IMG/VR virus record: IMGVR_UViG_3300036851_000187
Span: 1 to 36,080 of that record
Strand: one strand, 5' to 3'
Length of the DNA stretch: 36,080 nucleotides
Source: a virus
Shown here: piece after piece, positions 8,051 through 16,700 of the stretch
How positions within the stretch are numbered: position 1 is the stretch's first letter
Layout of the letters: each line of letters opens with the position of its first letter
The notes under the pieces: model-generated
Seen by the model: the letters and a program-made list of their open reading frames with translations, nothing else
Database searches by the model: none
Told to the model about the DNA's origin: nothing
Program-made: the position numbers and the translations under genes

Positions 8051-8274
8051 CCGCCAGGCCTCAAGTTCGCGAGGTGAAGGCGCGAGCCGCCGTTCGCCGC
8101 GATAGTCTCGTCAGCCGCCTTCTTCTTCATGTCCGCCTCGAGCTTGAAGAGCGTCTCGAGCGAGCACATGGAGAGGCTCGTCCCACCGATCGAGTAGCTT
8201 TCGACCTCGCCCCCGTTCAGGCGCGCAGTGATTGCCGCTTGTACCTTCGCGAGGGTATCGGCATAGAAGCCCAT
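8047..8274 (-). CDS. gpW-like head-tail joining protein
   Basis: A 75-residue protein with the plan of lambda gpW: an N-terminal helix (YADTLAKVQAAITARLNGG), a short beta hairpin (EVESYSIGGTSLSM) and a second helix (LETLFKLEADMKKKAADETIA). gpW binds the portal after packaging and prepares the head for tail attachment. The size matches gpW (about 68 residues). As in lambda it directly precedes the portal gene, overlapping it by 4 bases. The region just before its ATG carries the twin palindromes at 8318-8359 and no obvious ribosome site. Confidence 0.83.
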   Translation of the reverse strand: MGFYADTLAKVQAAITARLNGGEVESYSIGGTSLSMCSLETLFKLEADMKKKAADETIAANGGSRLHLANLRPGG

Positions 8275-8317
8275 GGCGCGAAGTGTTGCGCCTACAGAAC
8301 CGCCCCGAAATAGCCTT

Positions 8318-8359
8318 AGTGCATTACTGCACTATTCTTGCAAAGTGCATTACTGCACT
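8318..8359. promoter_or_regulatory. Twin 16-bp palindromic operator-like sites
   Basis: AGTGCATTACTGCACT occurs twice without mismatch, at 8318-8333 and 8344-8359, 26 bp from start to start. Each copy has inverted half-sites AGTGCA and TGCACT around TTAC. Two identical palindromes in a 75-bp gap before the head operon look like paired sites for a dimeric regulator. The second copy overlaps the stop of the zinc-ribbon gene that ends at 8350. There is no T-run, so a terminator is unlikely. The repeats are directly visible; operator function is inference. Confidence 0.6.
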
Positions 8360-8565
8360 GTGGCTTCCCAGGTCTGGAATTCACGGGCGCAGAAGAGGCA
8401 CTGCCTCACTCGCATCTTGTTCCTGTAGGTTCTCTTCACTGGGTGGTTGCCAACCTTGTGGCACCACTTGCAGGCTATGCCTACGTGCGCAAGCTGCTTC
8501 TCCGGCGGCTTCTCTTCGATCTCGACTTCCTCTTTCTTTTTCTCCTCGAGCACTGTATCGGGCAT
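8350..8565 (-). CDS. NrdR/Ogr-like zinc-ribbon protein
   Basis: With the ATG at 8565, preceded by AGAGGAG, the product has 71 residues; a GTG at 8616 would overlap the upstream stop and add 17. The N-terminal third is acidic (EEKKKEEVEIEEKPPEK). The rest is one zinc ribbon with Cys32, Cys35, Cys56 and Cys59 and a basic stretch (RTYRNKMRVRQC) before the second pair, ending REFQTWE. This resembles the zinc ribbon of NrdR repressors and small phage regulators. A DNA-binding role is likely but not proven. The twin palindromes at its 3' end could be its own targets. Confidence 0.62.
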   Translation of the reverse strand: MPDTVLEEKKKEEVEIEEKPPEKQLAHVGIACKWCHKVGNHPVKRTYRNKMRVRQCLFCAREFQTWEATVQ

Positions 8566-8612
8566 AGGGTCTCCTCTGTTCTGGGGGTGGGCCATTCGGT
8601 TGTGGGGGTGTT

Positions 8613-8894
8613 TCACTTCTTTCCCTTCGCGTGCTCCAGATCGGACACGTCGATTAGGTCAATCTCTACAAGTCCAGGAAGCCGCTGATAAAGACGGCAC
8701 TCCGCCTCTATGCCGTCCGTAAGCGCGCTCTCTCGATCTACGGCAAGTTCTATCCGAGTGATCGTCTTAACGACGAATCCCTTCACGGCTGGGATCTCTT
8801 CCATGACCTGCCTGATATGGCCCTCGATAGAATCGCGGAAGCTATCGAAGGTCTCGGTTGTGACCGGCCCAGTGATCTCTATGTGCTTTGTCAC
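8613..8894 (-). CDS. Small conserved-looking protein, unknown function
   Basis: I choose GTG at 8894 because it overlaps the upstream stop as GTGA and has a GGAG site 8 bases before it, giving 93 residues; longer starts would run through the upstream gene. The protein has a beta-alpha-beta look: KHIEITGPVTTE, a helix around FRDSIEGHIRQVMEEI, FVVKTITRIELAV and a final LVEIDLIDVSDLEHAKGKK. No motif or membrane segment is visible and I do not recognise it. It is the third of four coupled small genes between terminase and gpW. Confidence 0.6.
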   Translation of the reverse strand: MTKHIEITGPVTTETFDSFRDSIEGHIRQVMEEIPAVKGFVVKTITRIELAVDRESALTDGIEAECRLYQRLPGLVEIDLIDVSDLEHAKGKK

Positions 8895-9130
8895 GGCTTC
8901 CACTCCGGCGGCGACTCGCCGCGCTTCCACCAATACTCGGGGTTGGACTCCTCGATCATGCTGCGAACGCACTTGAGCGTCATCTGGTCTGGGTTCTTCG
9001 AAGCCTCGAGCCTCTGAAGAAGGCTGCGAAGCAAGAACTGGGTGAAGATTCGCTCATAGCATGCATGGCACACGTCAAAAGCCCACTGCCGGTAAGGTCG
9101 GCGGCAGTGCTGGCAGATGTGGCGGTTCAC
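8891..9130 (-). CDS. Small CxxC zinc-finger protein
   Basis: A 79-residue protein starting at GTG, overlapping the upstream stop as GTGA. CQHC at residues 6-9 and CHAC at 21-24 probably bind one zinc ion. A helical segment follows (ERIFTQFLLRSLLQRLEAS), then a Trp-rich end (NPEYWWKRGESPPEWKP). The single small zinc ribbon plus helix suggests a nucleic-acid-binding or protein-interaction adaptor. I do not recognise the family. Its stop overlaps the next start by 4 bases, so the two are almost certainly translated together. Confidence 0.62.
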   Translation of the reverse strand: MNRHICQHCRRPYRQWAFDVCHACYERIFTQFLLRSLLQRLEASKNPDQMTLKCVRSMIEESNPEYWWKRGESPPEWKP

Positions 9131-9297
9131 TCTGGGAGCTTCTCAGGCTCGGGAACAATGTCAGGCTCGAAATGGGCGGTCTCCGGCGACCTCAAGCTCT
9201 CCTGCGCCTTCCGCACCTCTCTCGTAAGCGCGCGGATCTCCTTCCGGAGCTGTTGAATCTCTTTTAGCAAGGCCTTCTCAGACGCTGACTGTCTCAT
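9127..9297 (-). CDS. Short coiled-coil protein
   Basis: The ATG at 9297 has a strong AGGAGG site 5 bases before it and gives 56 residues; a longer GTG start at 9408 would overlap the small membrane-protein frame. The first 40 residues form a heptad-like coiled coil (EKALLKEIQQLRKEIRALTREVRKAQESL). The last 15 are acidic and Pro-rich (FEPDIVPEPEKLPE). It may be a dimeric accessory of packaging or head assembly, but this rests only on position after terminase. Family not recognised. Confidence 0.6.
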   Translation of the reverse strand: MRQSASEKALLKEIQQLRKEIRALTREVRKAQESLRSPETAHFEPDIVPEPEKLPE

Positions 9298-9326
9298 GTG
9301 GCCTCCTTGGCGAACACACCGTGTCT

Positions 9327-9500
9327 TCACCCGATCCACCTTGCGACCATGAACCCCAGGTAGAACCAGCTTCCCCATACCCAAAGCTCGAAAGCGACGA
9401 TACGCCACAGTCCATGCGCCCTCTCAGGTTCGATGTGGAGGATCATGCCAGGCTTAATTTCTTCCAAGTTTAGTTCTTCTCTTCCAATGCTATCTTTCAA
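9327..9500 (-). CDS. Possible small membrane protein after terminase
   Basis: A frame of 57 residues starts with TTG at 9500, overlapping the terminase stop as TTGA, and ends at 9327. It begins with a charged part containing GREELNLEEIKPGMILHIEPE and then has one hydrophobic, Trp-rich segment (WRIVAFELWVWGSWFYLGFMVA), likely a single membrane helix. An internal ATG with a GGAAGAAA sequence about 9 bases before it would give 38 residues that keep the helix. Coupling and the membrane helix support a real gene. The function is unknown. Confidence 0.45.
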   Translation of the reverse strand: MKDSIGREELNLEEIKPGMILHIEPERAHGLWRIVAFELWVWGSWFYLGFMVARWIG

Positions 9501-11404
9501 CTGAAAAACCTCGTCTTTATCTGCTGAAATCGCGGCCTTTTGCGCACGTTAGAACCCATTGCAGCGTCCTTAGACTCGCTTAGAGCCTCTTTAGCCTCAC
9601 TTCCACGCGCTGCAGGGGCAACGTAGCGGTGCTCAACGTCGAGAATGTCGGCGGCTACTAGCGAGTACGTCAAACAGTCGAGAAGATGGTTCGGAGCCCC
9701 CGCAGGGATCCTCCTCCACGGAAAAAGCACGCGCCCAGTCTTCTTGTCTTGCTCCCTCACCCGCTGCTCGCTGATGACGTGCTCGTAGAACTCCTCGTCG
9801 AGTCCTCCGATAGTTTCGCCGAGCTCGTTCACCACTCCTGGCAGGTGCCACGCGCTGGGGTCCTCGTCCCGCTGGCGGATAAGCCGGTGGAGCTTCGCCT
9901 TGTAGTACCCCGTATCGATCATGACGAGCGGCGAAACCGTCCCGTCCGCGTGCTGGTGCTTCGACACCGTGAACGCTCGCTGAGGCGCCGCGGCACCCTT
10001 CACGGCCTGGCAACCCGTCCGCCGGCAGAACTCGAACACTTCATCCGTCCTGTACCCCATGTCGATCAGGACGCACTTGACCGCGACGGGATCGGCCCCG
10101 GCCAGGTAGCGCGAGTGGAAGAGCACCTGATTGAGCGCCTCCCAGCCTTCGACCCGGCCGGCGCGAATGACCCAGCTCTCGCCGAAGGCGCCCCAGGCCT
10201 GAATCACGTACCAGAGGTGATCGAGCTGAACGTCCACCCCGGCCGTGAGGACGTGCGCCTCTGGTGGCACAGTCCCGATCTCGTAGCCACCAACCCGAGC
10301 GCGGACGTGGGCGGCCGTGACCTCATCAACTTTGTCCTCCCAAATCTCGGCGAGCCAAGAGTTACGGAAGTTCATGAGCTTCGAAGGGAACTTCTCGGAG
10401 CGAAGGAACTCGGCGGCTATATGGCTCCACGATAGCCACGGCGAGTAAAGCGCCGAGAGGTGGTAGCCAGACCTGCGCCGCGGCGGGATCTTCCCCTCCA
10501 CTTTCCCATCAACGATCTCGCAGCCCTCGGGCACCCACAGGCCCTTCCTCAGCATGGGCGCCTTGTGGCGATCGAGGATCTTCCCCTGGCACCCCGCGCA
10601 CTCGTACCAAGCCGGCTTCTCGTCGAGGATCTTCTCGGGGTCGCGCATGTCGGCAGGCCACTTGATCCCTGGCGTGCCAGGATCCTTCAAGCCGAGCACA
10701 AGCTGCTGGAAGTGGCCGCAATGGGGGCAAGGCACCTCGTAGCGACGACGGTCCGACTCCTGGTACTCGCGCCAGATATACCCCCGCTCCGTGGTTGGCG
10801 TCGAAGTCTTGAGGATCTTCCGGTGAACGAAGGTTCTCGTTCGCTCCCGCGCGAGCGCGATCGGATCCGCCTCTTTCCCCGAGAACGGCGGATACTTGTC
10901 CGTCTCGTCGAGAACGAGGATCCCGATAGCCCTCGAGGCAAGCGCCGCGGGAGAGTTGGCGCCGGCGAACGTGACCACGGCACCGTTCAGTCTCAGCGCC
11001 TCGCGGGTCATGTCGTGCGAGGCGCCCGTAAGGTGGCGCGCGAGCGCAGGCGACTCGCGAATGATCCGCTGGTAGCGGTCAGTGTTGATCGAAACCGCGT
11101 CGTCCTCCCGCGGCATGACGTGGAGCGCGGGCCATGGGTCCTGGTCCACGAAGTAGAGGACCGCGAGGATAGCGGCGAGGGTCTTCCCGACTTGCGTGGA
11201 GAAACAGAGCGTGATTTCCTCGACTTCTGGATCCGTGACGGTGCGAAGGATTTCGCGCAAGTAGGGCGTGCGGTCCAAGGACAGCGGGCCAGGCTCCGAG
11301 GAGACGGAGCGCGGAAGGATCACGGCGCTCTCCGCCCAGTCGTCGATCGTGATCTCGGGCGGGGGCAGGATTGCGGCGGATTCGTAGTCGAGGAGGATGG
11401 TCAC
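9497..11404 (-). CDS. Terminase large subunit, GpA family
   Basis: A 635-residue packaging motor of the lambda gpA family. Residues 66-75 (LCFSTQVGKT) form the Walker A-like ATP loop and LVLDETDKYP (163-172) the Walker B motif with catalytic Glu. The C-terminal part holds the nuclease, with TAGVDVQLDHLWYVIQAWG and LIDMGYRTDEVF supplying likely acidic metal ligands and LLDCLTYSLVAAD near the end. It cuts concatemeric DNA and drives it into the prohead. Four Cys near 220-280 (CPHCG and CAGC) suggest a zinc-binding insert known in this family. It starts with GTG overlapping the small subunit stop. The length matches lambda gpA (641). Confidence 0.95.
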   Translation of the reverse strand: MTILLDYESAAILPPPEITIDDWAESAVILPRSVSSEPGPLSLDRTPYLREILRTVTDPEVEEITLCFSTQVGKTLAAILAVLYFVDQDPWPALHVMPREDDAVSINTDRYQRIIRESPALARHLTGASHDMTREALRLNGAVVTFAGANSPAALASRAIGILVLDETDKYPPFSGKEADPIALARERTRTFVHRKILKTSTPTTERGYIWREYQESDRRRYEVPCPHCGHFQQLVLGLKDPGTPGIKWPADMRDPEKILDEKPAWYECAGCQGKILDRHKAPMLRKGLWVPEGCEIVDGKVEGKIPPRRRSGYHLSALYSPWLSWSHIAAEFLRSEKFPSKLMNFRNSWLAEIWEDKVDEVTAAHVRARVGGYEIGTVPPEAHVLTAGVDVQLDHLWYVIQAWGAFGESWVIRAGRVEGWEALNQVLFHSRYLAGADPVAVKCVLIDMGYRTDEVFEFCRRTGCQAVKGAAAPQRAFTVSKHQHADGTVSPLVMIDTGYYKAKLHRLIRQRDEDPSAWHLPGVVNELGETIGGLDEEFYEHVISEQRVREQDKKTGRVLFPWRRIPAGAPNHLLDCLTYSLVAADILDVEHRYVAPAARGSEAKEALSESKDAAMGSNVRKRPRFQQIKTRFFS

Positions 11405-11892
11405 AGCTTCGCCAATCTCGTCAACTGCTCCCTTGCCACAGCCCGGATAATCACCTTCATTTCCTTCGCCGTGAGCCCCTCGAGCCGCGGCGGAAGATAC
11501 TGCTCGAGCGCAAGGAACCCGCGGCGGAAGACCGAAATGAGCGCGAGGCGGTGCTCTTTGACCTCGGCGTGTGGGACGTACTCGCCGCGTTCGATCGCAA
11601 GCTGGAGCTCCGCAAGGGCCGCCTTGGCCTCCTTCTCGTCGGCTTGGGCCTTGAGGAGGCGTTCCGCATCAGAGCCCTCGGAGGGCTCGCGGCGATCGCG
11701 CCTGGACCTCGGCTCCCGAACATTCCGCGATGCCCACTCGAGCATGGCCTCCGGATCCCAGCCTTGAGCCGTCTTCCCTGGGCATCCACGCGATAGCCAG
11801 TCGTCGATCGTAACTGGCGATCTCCCAAGGAGTTTCGACAACTCTCCCTTGGTGCGTGCATACTGCTTCTCTGCCAGAGCTGCCTCGCTCAT
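11401..11892 (-). CDS. Terminase small subunit, Nu1-like
   Basis: A 163-residue protein. Residues about 12-35 (RTKGELSKLLGRSPVTIDDWLSRGCPG) form a winged helix-turn-helix as in lambda Nu1, which recognises the packaging start site. Residues about 75-110 (AERLLKAQADEKEAKAALAELQLAIERGEYVP) are a long helix for oligomerisation, and the C-terminal part is helical and should contact the large subunit. It sits directly before the large subunit with a 4-base overlap. A cos or pac site is usually near or inside this gene, but I cannot identify one by eye. Confidence 0.85.
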   Translation of the reverse strand: MSEAALAEKQYARTKGELSKLLGRSPVTIDDWLSRGCPGKTAQGWDPEAMLEWASRNVREPRSRRDRREPSEGSDAERLLKAQADEKEAKAALAELQLAIERGEYVPHAEVKEHRLALISVFRRGFLALEQYLPPRLEGLTAKEMKVIIRAVAREQLTRLAKL

Positions 11893-12035
11893 GTCCTAAG
11901 TGCCTTGGCCATCATGGCTTGGGTGAGTTGAGATTTTCTTCGAAAGCGCGCAGCCACCGGCACTTCTCCGGCCCATGGCTGGACTAGGACCCCCATGATT
12001 GCAATCCATATGAGACTGTAGCAGTGTTCTGTCAT
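11889..12035 (-). CDS. Possible 48-residue membrane peptide before terminase
   Basis: An ATG at 12035 opens a 48-residue frame whose TGA overlaps the terminase small subunit start as ATGA. It begins with a short hydrophobic segment (CYSLIWIAIMGVLVQPW), then a basic part (ARFRRKSQLTQAMMAKALRT). There is no ribosome site, which weakens the case. The alternative is that this 167-base gap holds a promoter or packaging signal. I see no clear promoter pair in it. Confidence 0.3.
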   Translation of the reverse strand: MTEHCYSLIWIAIMGVLVQPWAGEVPVAARFRRKSQLTQAMMAKALRT

Positions 12036-12059
12036 GGTGGGCGTGGTGGTTCATGCCAA

Positions 12060-12359
12060 TCAACAAGCTCTAACCTTTAGCTTTGCGCAATAGTCTTTGT
12101 TCTGACCTAGACTGGTAACTATGTTGAGCTTTACCTCATAGTCTTGGTCGATAACTCCACCTGTAGCCTTGCTCTCTACGAACCTACCATTTATAGCTGC
12201 TGCACCCCATACAACATGAGATCCTCCAGTGGGAGTAGAAGATACTGTCGCAGTTGTAATTGTCTCCCCTGTAGCAAGATGGTCTGCCGGTACCTCCCAT
12301 GGAAAGATACTAGCCTCAGTAGGCGTCTTGAGGAACTCTTCTGCCGCCCATGTTGCCAT
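12060..12359 (-). CDS. Phage fibre-tail adaptor-like protein
   Basis: A 99-residue beta-rich protein starting MATWAAEEFLKTPTEASIFPWEV. Its layout (Trp, a GETITTATVSSTPTGG strand pair, then DYEVKLNIVTSLGQNKDYCAKLKVRA) resembles small Ig-like phage proteins called fibre-tail adaptors, which link fibres to the tail tip. It lies directly after the tail fibre group in expression order. The DNA here is less GC-rich than the terminase genes, so it may have come from elsewhere. A GGGAG site lies 9 bases before the ATG. Similarity is from memory. Confidence 0.5.
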   Translation of the reverse strand: MATWAAEEFLKTPTEASIFPWEVPADHLATGETITTATVSSTPTGGSHVVWGAAAINGRFVESKATGGVIDQDYEVKLNIVTSLGQNKDYCAKLKVRAC

Positions 12360-12362
12360 GGT

Positions 12363-12683
12363 CTACACTCCCAGTGATTCCTTGAGCGCCTCCACTTTGG
12401 GGATCAAGGCCTCCACCCTTGCGCGTGAGTACTCGAGCATGCGGGTATACTCCTCGCGCTGAGCCTTGCCACGCTCATCCTCCCCATCGCAGAGTGGTAT
12501 CATGTGCTCTGCCCTGTCGCCGTCGTAGGAGACAGCAAGGAGTTCTTCTGCAAGCGCCATGTACTCATCGACGAGCTTCCTTTTCTCAGGCTTCCCTACC
12601 GTGGCCCTAAGCAGGGCAGGCCTTTCCCGGTAGAGGGCTTGCGCCTGAGATTCGTACTCTGCTTTTCGTCCCTTGAGATCCAT
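12363..12683 (-). CDS. Small helical protein in tail-fibre block, unknown
   Basis: A 106-residue, almost fully helical and charged protein (residues 1-25 DLKGRKAEYESQAQALYRERP; 75-106 EEYTRMLEYSRARVEALIPKVEALKESL). No signal, membrane segment or known motif is visible. An AAGG site precedes the ATG. It sits between the HNH endonuclease and the adaptor-like gene, suggesting a tail accessory, but the function is unknown. Confidence 0.6.
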   Translation of the reverse strand: MDLKGRKAEYESQAQALYRERPALLRATVGKPEKRKLVDEYMALAEELLAVSYDGDRAEHMIPLCDGEDERGKAQREEYTRMLEYSRARVEALIPKVEALKESLGV

Positions 12684-12689
12684 TTGACC

Positions 12690-13304
12690 TTACCTTTCTT
12701 GTCCCCTGTTGTTGGTTGGCTCTCCCAAAACGCGCTGTGTTGGCCACCCAGCATGCACCCTGTAAAGGATGGTCCTCAGCTTGATCCCAGTGCGCTTTGC
12801 CCAGGAATTAGCCGACATGGTTTCGCCGTCCATCGTGAGCGGCACCCTACCTCCGCCCTTATGGCGTTGTGGTTTTGTGAGGGCCTTCTCCACAGACCAT
12901 CCAAGGCAATCCAGCCGCGCCGATATCGTAATCCTGTTGATTCCAGTTTTTCTTTCCCAGTCTACAAGGTCAAGTGTTGTGCCGTTAAGAGTGAGAAGTC
13001 TTACGCGACGGCTGTTGTATGACTGCTGTTTTGGCGTAGCCCATCGCACGTTGCCTGGTTCGTAACCGCGATCGTTGTCGATTCGGTCTATCGAATGCCT
13101 TGGTGTTGGAGCACGGCCCACGTGATCAAGAAACGCCTGGAATGAGCCGCGCCATTCGGGACAGACCGAGATGCCTCTGTCGGCGTAGTTCTTTCTGTCT
13201 TTGTCCGTGACTGGTCGATGGCATCTATCAATCATGTGAGCCCAGGCACGGTATTCTTTTGTCTCACCAGAAGCCAAACAATGACCGTGTTGCAGTTTTG
13301 CCAT
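12690..13304 (-). CDS. HNH homing endonuclease with two helix-turn-helix repeats
   Basis: This 204-residue protein has an N-terminal nuclease of the AP2/HNH type: RHSIDRIDNDRGYEPGNVRWATP (about 69-91), where His70, Asp73, the Asn residues and the downstream RWAT motif match the family of phage homing HNH enzymes. Two related 43-residue modules follow (about 104-147 and 155-197), each starting LTLNG or LTMDG, with a WERKTG or WAKRTG turn and a final GWSVEKAL or GWPTQRVL. These look like duplicated DNA-recognition helix-turn-helix units. It lies between tail-fibre genes, a typical place for a mobile homing gene. It would cut at a target site lacking the insertion. Confidence 0.8.
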   Translation of the reverse strand: MAKLQHGHCLASGETKEYRAWAHMIDRCHRPVTDKDRKNYADRGISVCPEWRGSFQAFLDHVGRAPTPRHSIDRIDNDRGYEPGNVRWATPKQQSYNSRRVRLLTLNGTTLDLVDWERKTGINRITISARLDCLGWSVEKALTKPQRHKGGGRVPLTMDGETMSANSWAKRTGIKLRTILYRVHAGWPTQRVLGEPTNNRGQER

Positions 13305-13310
13305 TTCGAA

Positions 13311-13730
13311 TCACGAACCCCCTATCGAGATATCAAGATCACCTGCCGGCACCTTTGCCGTATCGCCGTTCAGGACGGGCTTCGCTACGGTGAGAGCCTT
13401 GAACCCAAGGAACGTGCCTGCTGTGGCCGCATCGAAGAACACCATGTGGGTCAGGTTGACCGCAGAAAGCCAATTCGCCGTTGCCTGCGGGAACGCCTGT
13501 TCCGCGTTGGTGGTGTTAGCCGATGACGCAGCGGCATCGAACTCAGCAGCCGTCACCTGAACGCGGGCGTAACCGTCGCCTGTCGATGGCTCCGTTACGT
13601 TCCCTCCGGCTTTCGTTGGCGTTGTGGACGAAAGCCCTATCCATGTAGCGTTGGCGGTACGAGCCGCCCATGTCGCCTTTGTGACGAAATGGTCCAAAAT
13701 ACTATTGTCGATGGCTGTGCTGAAAGGCAT
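13311..13730 (-). CDS. Small tail fibre-like protein
   Basis: The ATG at 13730 has a GAGGA site 5 bases before it, giving 139 residues. The sequence (MPFSTAIDNSILDHFV, TWIGLSSTTPTKAGGNVTEPS, GDGYARVQVTAAEFD, NAEQAFPQATANWLSAVNLTHMVFFDA) matches the short phage tail fibre or gp53-like proteins in which a GYARV strand and a FPxATANW strand recur. It is probably a trimer at the tail tip. It is the last gene before the HNH insertion and follows the giant repeat protein, whose stop codon TGA lies inside its ribosome site. Confidence 0.65.
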   Translation of the reverse strand: MPFSTAIDNSILDHFVTKATWAARTANATWIGLSSTTPTKAGGNVTEPSTGDGYARVQVTAAEFDAAASSANTTNAEQAFPQATANWLSAVNLTHMVFFDAATAGTFLGFKALTVAKPVLNGDTAKVPAGDLDISIGGS

Positions 13731-13737
13731 TTGTTCC

Positions 13738-16700
13738 TCACTTCTTGATCGTCCATGTACGGCCCCCTTCGGGGTGCCATGTACGGCCTGGGCTCTTCGG
13801 TCTCCAGGTACGCCCACCCTCTGGACGCCACGTGCGCCCTGGGCTCTCTGGCCTCCACGTGCGCCCACCCTCAGGGCGCCAAGTATCTTTTATTCCTTCG
13901 ACGAACTCTGGAACGCTCGTAACCGTGATATCAGCCAATAGACTCGCGAGCGCTTGGAGGTTCGCGGCAATGTTCGCGTCCCTGCTAATGCTTGCGGCGA
14001 GAAGCGCGTCTGACACCATGGACACGAGGATGCCGCGGTCAAGATTGACATTGGCTGATAGATTAGCGTCACCTTGCAGAGCTGCGGCAAAACCCCTGTC
14101 AATCACTACAGCCGCAATAAGGTTCGAGTGCCCTTGTAGACTCGCAGCGAGTCGCCTATCCACGCTCAAGAGCGCGGCGATATCGGCAGTGGAGTTCAGG
14201 CTCGCGGCAAAGAGCTTCTGCTCGAATACGGTGAAGTCGGCGGCCAAATTCGCATCGGCCGTCAAGGCGGCAGTGATCCTCCGGTCCACCTTGACCACCG
14301 AGAGCAGGTTCGCGTCCCCCGACATGGACGCGGCAATGCGCCTGTCAGCGGCAAGCGAGTTCACGAGGTTCGAATCGGCCTGTAGGGCCGCTGCCATTCT
14401 CCGATCCACGTTCACAAAGCTCGCAATGTCTGCCGTAGCGAGCAGGCTCGCGGACAGATTCACCTGACCGTCTATCGTGAGCGCCGCTTCGAGGTTGGCG
14501 TCGCCCTGGAGCGTGACGGATAGATTCCTGTCAACCTTAACTATGGTGCCGAGGTTAGCGTCACCTGTGAGCGAGGCCGCAAGCGGCCTGTCGGCCTTGA
14601 GAATGGCGCCAATGTCTGCAGTGGCCGTGAGTGCCACTTGAAGACGCTTATCCTCGATAATAAGCGCTGCGAGGTTGGCGTCGGCTTGGAGCGCGGCCGT
14701 AATGCGCCGATCCACCTGAACGAGAGCTCCAAGGTTCGCATCGGCTTCGAGTGGCGCCGCGAGCCGCCTGTCTACGTTAACGAGTGAGAGGAGATTCGAG
14801 GTCGAAAGGATGCTTGCCGCTATCGTCCGATCCGCCCTCAACATGGCAGCGAGGTCAGCCGTGGAGGTAAGAGCAAGGGCCAGCGGCCGATCCGCATTGA
14901 CCTTTGCTGCAAGATCCGCCGTGATCGTCATAGAGACAGCGAGGAGCTTCTCGCTTATCGCCGGGAAAATGGCGGCTTCAGCCAGACCACGTGACCAGAA
15001 TTGTCTCGTGCCAGTATCGTTACCGGACTTCCTCGCCCCCCTGAAGACGAGCCCTCTTATCCAGAACTTTTGCGAGCCCTGCGGGTCTGAACCGCCGGTA
15101 GGACTAGTGACATCGATACTCGATACGATATTCGCGTCCCCGATAAGGGACACGGCAAGCGGTCTATCAACGTTCGCAAGCGACTGCAAATCTCCAGTGG
15201 ACGTTAGAGCGGCCTGGAATCTCTTGTCCTCGATGATCCTTGCGGCGATATCCGAAGTAGCCTGGAAGGCGATCGCCAAGGCTCTATCGACGTTAATGAG
15301 CGATGCATGGTCTGCGGTCGCCTGGAGATTTGCTGCAATCGCCCTATCGACCCTTGCCATGGCGGCAAAGTCGGATGTTGCGATGAGGCTGACAGCGAAA
15401 GTGACCTGGCCCTCAACGGTCAACGATGCCAGTAGGTTCGCATCGGCTTGGAGTGCCGATACAATTCTTCTGTCAACGTTCAGAAGACACGAATAATCAG
15501 AGGTCGTAGCAAGGTTAGCAGCTATAGCCCTGTCCACCGCTGCCATAGCAGCAAGATCCGCCGTCGCCTGGAGGATCGCCGCTATGGACCTATCCATACG
15601 GGCCACGGCGGCAACGTCTGACGTTGCGACGAGGCTGGCCGCTATGAGCCTATCCACCTGTGCCGTTACGGATATGTCGGACGTAGCGACGAGGCTTGCG
15701 GCGAAGGTGACCTGACCTTCGACTGTTATAGCCGCAAGCAGATTAGCATCAGCTTGGATCGTCGCGACCAGTCGCCTATCGACGCTCACTAAGGCGGAGA
15801 CAGTTGCGTCGGCGGTAAAGGTCATTGACAGCGGCCTGTCAACGTTTACCCTTAGATCCAAGTCGGCAGTGCCGGATAGTGCAGCCTGCAGACTCTTGTC
15901 CTCTATGAGGCGCGCGGAAAGGTTGGCATCGGCCTGAAGAGTCGCAGCAAGTGGCCTATCAACTGCGGTCGAAACCGCAAAGCTAGAGTCCGCTTGGAGC
16001 GCAGCTTGGATCTGCCTGTCAGCATTGGCGTTTACAACAATATCTGCAGTGCAGGTCATGGAGGCGGCCATGAGCCTATCAACGCCGCCGGCTGCAGAGC
16101 CGAACGCCAAGTAGAGTATCTCTCTTGATGTAGCGTCTACTGTAGTGTTGTTGATAGTGAACCCTGAAGCATCCATGGAGACGAAGTCGGCAGCCGCATC
16201 TACGGTCGGTGTGCCCTCCGTCATCAGCTTCAGGCATTTCGCCCTATCGAGATCAGCGTCGGTAACGCTGAAATTCTGACCGTCTAAGTCCCCGGACCAT
16301 ATCGACGCTCTCTGCGTAGAGCTAACTGCAGCGCCGATTGTCAGACGCGAAAACGATCTAGATATGGTGGAGGATGCAAGGTTGGTGCTCTTGAAGAGAA
16401 CCAACTTTGGAGTAAAACCTACGCCTGTAATAGCTTGATTGCCTGTCGATGTGTTCTGATTGAAAGCCCCTACATCAAATTGCCCGCCCTTAATGGCAAT
16501 GTATCCAACCAGAACTGCCGTGGTACCCACCACGGACCAGTTGAGCGTGAACCCATTCGTATCGAAGGAGACGAAGTCCGCTACGCGCGGTATTGTGCCG
16601 GTTCCGCTCAGGTTGTTGAATGCCGAATCTGTTCTCTGGTAAGAATATGTATCTGAGCTTCCCTGCGCATCCTCGCGAAAGAGAGTACTGCTATTTCTCT

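Noticed and set aside
7235-8077. Plus-strand frame of 280 codons inside the portal gene
   Set aside because: The minus-strand frame is an unmistakable portal protein; the plus frame is Arg-rich and featureless.
10460-11767. Long plus-strand frame of 435 codons opposite the terminase genes
   Set aside because: It is the shadow of the minus-strand terminase frames in GC-rich DNA; its product is Arg, Pro and Leu rich with no recognisable motif and no ribosome site.
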